From NCBI GenBank assembly GCA_021166775.1, contig JAJPEQ010000011.1, positions 1-64,000 of the forward strand: a stretch of 64,000 nucleotides of DNA, written 5' to 3'. Shown piece by piece: positions 61,821 to 64,000 of this stretch. The DNA comes from Comamonas sp. (lineage in GTDB: Bacteria; Pseudomonadota; Gammaproteobacteria; Burkholderiales; Burkholderiaceae_C). Each line of letters starts with the position of its first letter. Positions within the stretch are counted from its first letter, which is position 1. The notes beneath the pieces are model-generated. The model saw nothing but the letters and a program-made list of their open reading frames with translations. It searched no databases and was not told the DNA's origin. Both the position numbers and the translations under genes were made by a program.

Positions 61821-62147
61821 ATGCTATACAGATTCAAATCCCGCGCCACGTCCGACCTCATCATGCTCGAGCCCGTGGGGCGGCGGGTGCTGCAGATCGT
61901 CGGCAAGGCGCCTGACGACGCTCACGGCATCATCACGGTCGAGCAGATCCCCGCGGCCATTGCCGCGCTGCAGAAGGCCGTGGACGAGGAAGAGGCGGGT
62001 CAGGCGGCACCCGGGGGCCAGGCCGCCGATGATGCGGCGGAAGAACCGCGGGAACCCAGTGAGCGCATCTGGTTGCGCCAGCGCGTGGCGCCGTTCATCG
62101 ATATGCTGCAGATCAGCGCCGCTCAAGGTCGTGAGGTGACCTGGTAA
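61821..62147 (+). CDS. DUF1840 domain protein
   Basis: 108 residues starting MLYRFKSRATSDLIMLEPVG and containing RRVLQIVGKAPDDAHGIIT and WLRQRVAPFIDMLQISAAQG, the two ends of the DUF1840 family, found mainly in betaproteobacteria. A Glu/Ala-rich linker separates them. Function unknown. Confidence 0.88.
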   Translation: MLYRFKSRATSDLIMLEPVGRRVLQIVGKAPDDAHGIITVEQIPAAIAALQKAVDEEEAGQAAPGGQAADDAAEEPREPSERIWLRQRVAPFIDMLQISAAQGREVTW

Positions 62148-62426
62148 CGCACGGGCATCAACGGAAAAACCCGGAGGGTGAATCCCGCCAAATCGTAACG
62201 CAGTGTGTCTCGAAAAACCGCGGGCAACAAGTGTCAGAATCACGACTTGCCGCTGCCCTGAGTGAGGGCGTGGCTTGATCAGATAACCGTCCTGCTGGAT
62301 GCGCGGGACGAGCCCCTGGGCGCGGGGTCGGCTTCTCCAGGAGATCGAGGAGGAAGGCGACCGGTGTACGCCTGATCGGGGTTCGGGGCGCATCCGGCGT
62401 TCTCTCTTTTGTGGAGCCCCCTCGCC
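62148..62426 (+). promoter_or_regulatory. Structured leader upstream of nrdJ
   Basis: 279 bp without a gene, with a chain of possible hairpins: GGG/CCC around TGAAT (62176-62186); GGCA...AGT with ACT...TGCC (about 62223-62250); GCCCT/AGGGC (62255-62269); GTCC/GGAC and CCCC/GGGG pairs near 62290-62332. A structured RNA motif is described upstream of nrdJ genes, and this could be an example; I could not match its consensus by eye. It does not show a clear B12-box riboswitch core. Confidence 0.4.
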
Positions 62427-64000
62427 ATGCAACGTGAAACCACCGATCTCGCCCCCAACCTGAGCGCCCAGCCCATCAGTCTGGATGTGCTCAGCGAAAA
62501 ATATTTCAAGAATGGCGAGCAGACGGTGGATGAACTCTACGCGCGCGTGGCGCGTGCGCTCGCGTCCGTCGAAAAGCCCGAACTGCGCGAGACGCTGGAG
62601 GCGCGCTTTCGCGAGAACCTGCAGGCCGGTGCGATCGGCGCCGGCCGCATCATGAGCGCGGCCGGTACGGACATCCAGGCCACGCTCATCAACTGTTTCG
62701 TGCAGCCCGTGGGGGATTGCATCCAGGGCGTGGATGACGAAGGTTTTCCGGGCATCTACGAGGCCCTGCGCGAGGCGGCCGAGACCATGCGCCGTGGTGG
62801 CGGCGTAGGCTACGATTTTTCCCGCATCCGTCCGCGTGGCGCCGAGGTCAAGGGCACGCACTCGATGGCCTCGGGCCCGTGCTCGTACATCAACGTGTTC
62901 GACCAGTCGTGCTCGACGGTGGAGAGCGCGGGCGCGCGCCGCGGCGCGCAGATGGGGGTGCTGCGCATCGACCATCCGGACGTGCTCGATTTCATCACCG
63001 CCAAGCGCACGCCGGGGCGCTGGAACAATTTCAATGTGTCCGTGGGCGTGCCCGATGCCTTCATGCAGGCCGTCGAGAGCGACGGCCCTTGGGATCTCGT
63101 GCACAAGGCCCGGCCGGGCGCCGAAGTGATGCGCCAGGGTGGCCACCAGCGCGCCGACGGGCAATGGGTGTACCGCACGGTGCGCGCGCGCGAGCTCTGG
63201 GACACGATCATGCAGTCGGCCTACGACTTTGCCGAGCCGGGCATCCTGTTCCTGGATCACATCAACACCGACAACAACCTGAGCTACACCGAGCGCATCA
63301 ACGCCACCAACCCCTGCGGCGAGCAGCCGCTGCCTTCCTACGGCTGCTGCGACCTCGGCCCCATCATCCTCACGCGTTTCGTGCGCCATCCGTTCGGCTT
63401 TTCGGGTGAGGCCGGCTTTGATTTCGAGCGTTTCGCGCAGGTCGTGGCCACGCAGGTGCGGGCGCTGGACAATGTGCTGGACGTGACCTACTGGCCGCTG
63501 GAGCAGCAGCGCGCCGAGGCGGCGGCCAAGCGGCGCATCGGCGTGGGCTTCACCGGCATGGGCAATACGCTGGCGATGCTGGGGCTGCGCTACGACCGCC
63601 AGGAGGGGCGCGACATGGCGGTGCGCATCGCCGAGTGCATGCGCAACAGCGCCTATCGCGCGTCGATCGAACTGGCCAAGGAAAAGGGCGCGTTCCCCAG
63701 GTTCGAAGCCGACGGCTACCTGGCTCATGGCACCTTCGCCAGCCGCCTGCCGCAGGACATCCAGCACGACATCCGCGAGCACGGCATCCGCAACAGCCAC
63801 CTGCTGTCGATTGCGCCCACCGGCACGGTGAGCCTGGCGTTCGCCGACAACGCCTCCAACGGCATCGAGCCGCCGTTTTCCTGGACCTACACGCGCAGGA
63901 AGCGTGAAGGCGACGGCACGATGAGCGAGTACACCGTCGAGGATTACGCCTGGCGGCTGTACAAGACCCTGGGGGGCGATGTGAACCACCTGCCCGCCTA
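62427..64000 (+). CDS. nrdJ: Adenosylcobalamin-dependent ribonucleotide reductase (partial)
   Basis: The first 524 codons, running off the window end. The barrel residues are clear: LINCFVQPVGDCIQG with a redox cysteine, the NCE active-site triad in INATNPCGEQPLPSYGCCDL, and SNGIEPPFSWTYTRRK. There is no N-terminal ATP-cone. Class II enzymes reduce ribonucleotides with a B12-generated radical and work with or without oxygen. No separate small subunit is needed. Confidence 0.93.
   Translation, partial: MQRETTDLAPNLSAQPISLDVLSEKYFKNGEQTVDELYARVARALASVEKPELRETLEARFRENLQAGAIGAGRIMSAAGTDIQATLINCFVQPVGDCIQGVDDEGFPGIYEALREAAETMRRGGGVGYDFSRIRPRGAEVKGTHSMASGPCSYINVFDQSCSTVESAGARRGAQMGVLRIDHPDVLDFITAKRTPGRWNNFNVSVGVPDAFMQAVESDGPWDLVHKARPGAEVMRQGGHQRADGQWVYRTVRARELWDTIMQSAYDFAEPGILFLDHINTDNNLSYTERINATNPCGEQPLPSYGCCDLGPIILTRFVRHPFGFSGEAGFDFERFAQVVATQVRALDNVLDVTYWPLEQQRAEAAAKRRIGVGFTGMGNTLAMLGLRYDRQEGRDMAVRIAECMRNSAYRASIELAKEKGAFPRFEADGYLAHGTFASRLPQDIQHDIREHGIRNSHLLSIAPTGTVSLAFADNASNGIEPPFSWTYTRRKREGDGTMSEYTVEDYAWRLYKTLGGDVNHLPA

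Noticed and set aside
62148-62426. A classical adenosylcobalamin riboswitch before nrdJ
   Set aside because: A GGTGAATCCC-like stretch is present but the usual B12 box and GCCACTG-type core are not.

Overview
The window is a GC-rich chromosomal segment of a betaproteobacterium, most likely Burkholderiales and probably Comamonadaceae. Supporting signs are the order tuf, tRNA-Trp, secE, nusG, rplKAJL, rpoBC; the rsmB, DUF4390, NtrY-like, NtrX-like operon; the pilT/pilU locus; a DUF1840 gene; and a dispersed repeat ending in GCTAT. All assignments come from reading the translated sequence; no database search was made.

Layout. 1-12462: core translation and transcription genes on the + strand. 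12463-18238: a LemA-like gene, rsmB, a DUF4390 gene, a two-component pair and tRNA-Phe. 18239-21711: an accessory insert behind tRNA-Phe, with phage remnants (an opposing DNA-binding-like gene, a holin-like gene, a truncated lysozyme), an AbiE toxin-antitoxin pair and about 560 bp of non-coding debris. 21712-28981: a CoA-dependent aromatic (phenylpropanoid-type) catabolic operon with its own terminator, a wreck of an acyl-CoA dehydrogenase gene, and a MarR regulator. 28982-43362: housekeeping and surface genes (PLP aminotransferase, yggS, pilT, a cNMP-binding protein, pilU, a dehydrogenase, a BON lipoprotein, pldA, rep, a GT39-like transferase, an AEC carrier, a diguanylate cyclase). 43428-46965: priA and hemE, separated by an AT-rich spacer with inverted DnaA-box-like sites. 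47023-51903: a minus-strand copper-type cluster (DUF2946, TonB receptor, YcnI, CopCD). 52024-55467: small metabolic and repair genes. 55468-56093: a non-coding stretch with a MITE-like element. 56094-61604: three consecutive exported lipoproteins, a glycosidase-like protein between two serine hydrolases. 61618-64000: small genes, a structured leader and the start of a B12-dependent ribonucleotide reductase.

The best candidates for something undescribed are the three-lipoprotein operon, the tRNA-Phe island with its AbiE pair and altered tRNA acceptor stem, the repeat family that has entered coding sequence, and the structured leader before nrdJ.
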